Assembly: GCA_002454335.1 (NCBI GenBank)
Contig: DKIP01000078.1
Span: 14,899-28,711, forward strand
Source: Cytophagaceae bacterium UBA6715
GTDB lineage: Bacteria; Bacteroidota; Bacteroidia; Cytophagales; Spirosomataceae
Direction of reading: 5' to 3'
DNA: 13,813 nt
Below are positions 13,279 to 13,813 of the stretch, piece after piece; the stretch's first letter is position 1; every line of letters begins with the position of its first letter. The position numbers and the translations under genes are program-made. The notes under the pieces were generated by a model, which saw only the letters and a list, made by a program, of their open reading frames with translations, had not been told where the DNA came from and made no database searches.

Positions 13279-13813
13279 ATGAAAACCAAAGTAAGCCCCA
13301 AGCCATCCATTAACATCGTTACGCTCGGTTGTTCTAAAAACTTAGTGGACTCCGAAGTCCTTTTTACACAATTAAAAGGTAACGGTTTAGATGTAACGCA
13401 TGAAGCGAAAAAAGACAAGGCAAACATTGTTGTGGTAAACACATGCGGGTTTATTGACAATGCCAAACAAGAATCCATCGATACCATTTTGCGTTATGCA
13501 GATGCCAAAGAGGCCGGTAAGATTGATAAATTATATGTAACAGGTTGCCTTTCGCATCGCTACAAAGACGATTTGGAGAAAGAAATACCGATGGTCGATT
13601 CATTTTTTGGAACCAATGAGTTGCCTCGCTTGCTGAAAGCACTGAAGGCCGACTACAAGCACGAACTTGTCGGAGAGCGTTTATTGACAACGCCAGCACA
13701 TTACGCTTATTTAAAGATTGCGGAAGGTTGCGACCGACCATGCAGTTTCTGTGCGATTCCCTTGATGCGTGGCGGACACGTTTCACGTCCCATGGATGAA
13801 TTGGTCAAAGAGG
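13279..13813 (+). CDS. rimO: Ribosomal protein S12 methylthiotransferase RimO (5' part, runs off the window)
   Basis: The first 178 codons of a radical-SAM methylthiotransferase; the gene continues beyond base 13813. The N-terminal MTTase domain contains its three cluster-binding cysteines: Cys18 in 'TLGCSKNLVDSE', Cys56 in 'VNTCGFIDNAKQESI' and Cys90 in 'VTGCLSHRY'. The radical-SAM motif CX3CX2C follows at Cys151, Cys155 and Cys158 ('EGCDRPCSFCAIP'). The 'GCSKNLVDSE' and 'CGFI' forms are characteristic of RimO rather than the tRNA enzyme MiaB. RimO adds a methylthio group to an aspartate of ribosomal protein S12. The ATG at 13279 gives the expected short leader 'MKTKVSPKPSINIVTLG'. It is divergent from the DUF1080 gene with 124 bases between, where no clear promoter was recognised. 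Confidence 0.95.
   Translation, partial: MKTKVSPKPSINIVTLGCSKNLVDSEVLFTQLKGNGLDVTHEAKKDKANIVVVNTCGFIDNAKQESIDTILRYADAKEAGKIDKLYVTGCLSHRYKDDLEKEIPMVDSFFGTNELPRLLKALKADYKHELVGERLLTTPAHYAYLKIAEGCDRPCSFCAIPLMRGGHVSRPMDELVKE

Overview
The window looks like chromosomal housekeeping and accessory DNA from a member of the Bacteroidota, most likely a Cytophagales-type bacterium. The reasons are moderate-to-low GC, the murC-ftsQ-ftsA order, a TTTG-N19-TAnnTTTG promoter, almost no Shine-Dalgarno sequences, signal peptides ending in '(A/W)GQ' or 'MAQ', and an LemA/TPM cluster. The genus cannot be named from the sequence alone. No mobile element, CRISPR array, rRNA or tRNA was seen, and no stretch of more than 300 bases lacks a gene.

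Positions 1-2243 (+) hold the end of the division and cell-wall cluster: the last 19 codons of murC, then ftsQ and ftsA. A strong bidirectional hairpin follows ftsA, so ftsZ, which usually comes next in this phylum, is absent from this position. Positions 5977-2284 (-) form a probable five-gene unit read leftwards: lemA, a small cytosolic TPM protein, a secreted or membrane TPM protein with a Gly-rich tail, gmhA (heptose synthesis for LPS) and an RhlE-type DEAD-box RNA helicase. It runs from a promoter near 6008-6040 to the hairpin shared with ftsA. gmhA and the helicase both appear to start with TTG, and the 89 bases between them are made of in-phase degenerate heptamer repeats.

Positions 6114-8174 (+) encode an oligopeptidase B-like S9 peptidase, whose 3' end overlaps the convergent prmC (8149-8997, -) by 26 bases. 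The 131-base region between prmC and the next gene is densely organised. It has a textbook Bacteroidota promoter to the right, a plausible promoter to the left, and a 35-base near-perfect palindrome whose arm overlaps the prmC -7 box.

Positions 9129-13154 are the metabolically coherent part: a Tat-type gluconate-2-dehydrogenase subunit 3 protein translationally coupled to a GMC flavoprotein with a CX5CX3C iron-sulfur pattern, an exported SMP-30/gluconolactonase-family protein, and a convergent exported DUF1080 (3-keto-glycoside lyase/hydratase-type) protein. Together they suggest periplasmic oxidation of sugars or glycosides, possibly at C3, followed by lactone or 3-keto-glycoside breakdown. 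A strong terminator sits 5 bases before the SMP-30 start codon, so that gene is probably not simply the third gene of the operon. The window ends inside rimO (13279 onward, +), which modifies ribosomal protein S12.

No clearly new biological system was found. The items most worth following up are the oxidative glycoside cluster with its misplaced terminator, the promoter palindrome, the heptamer-phased spacer and the missing ftsZ.
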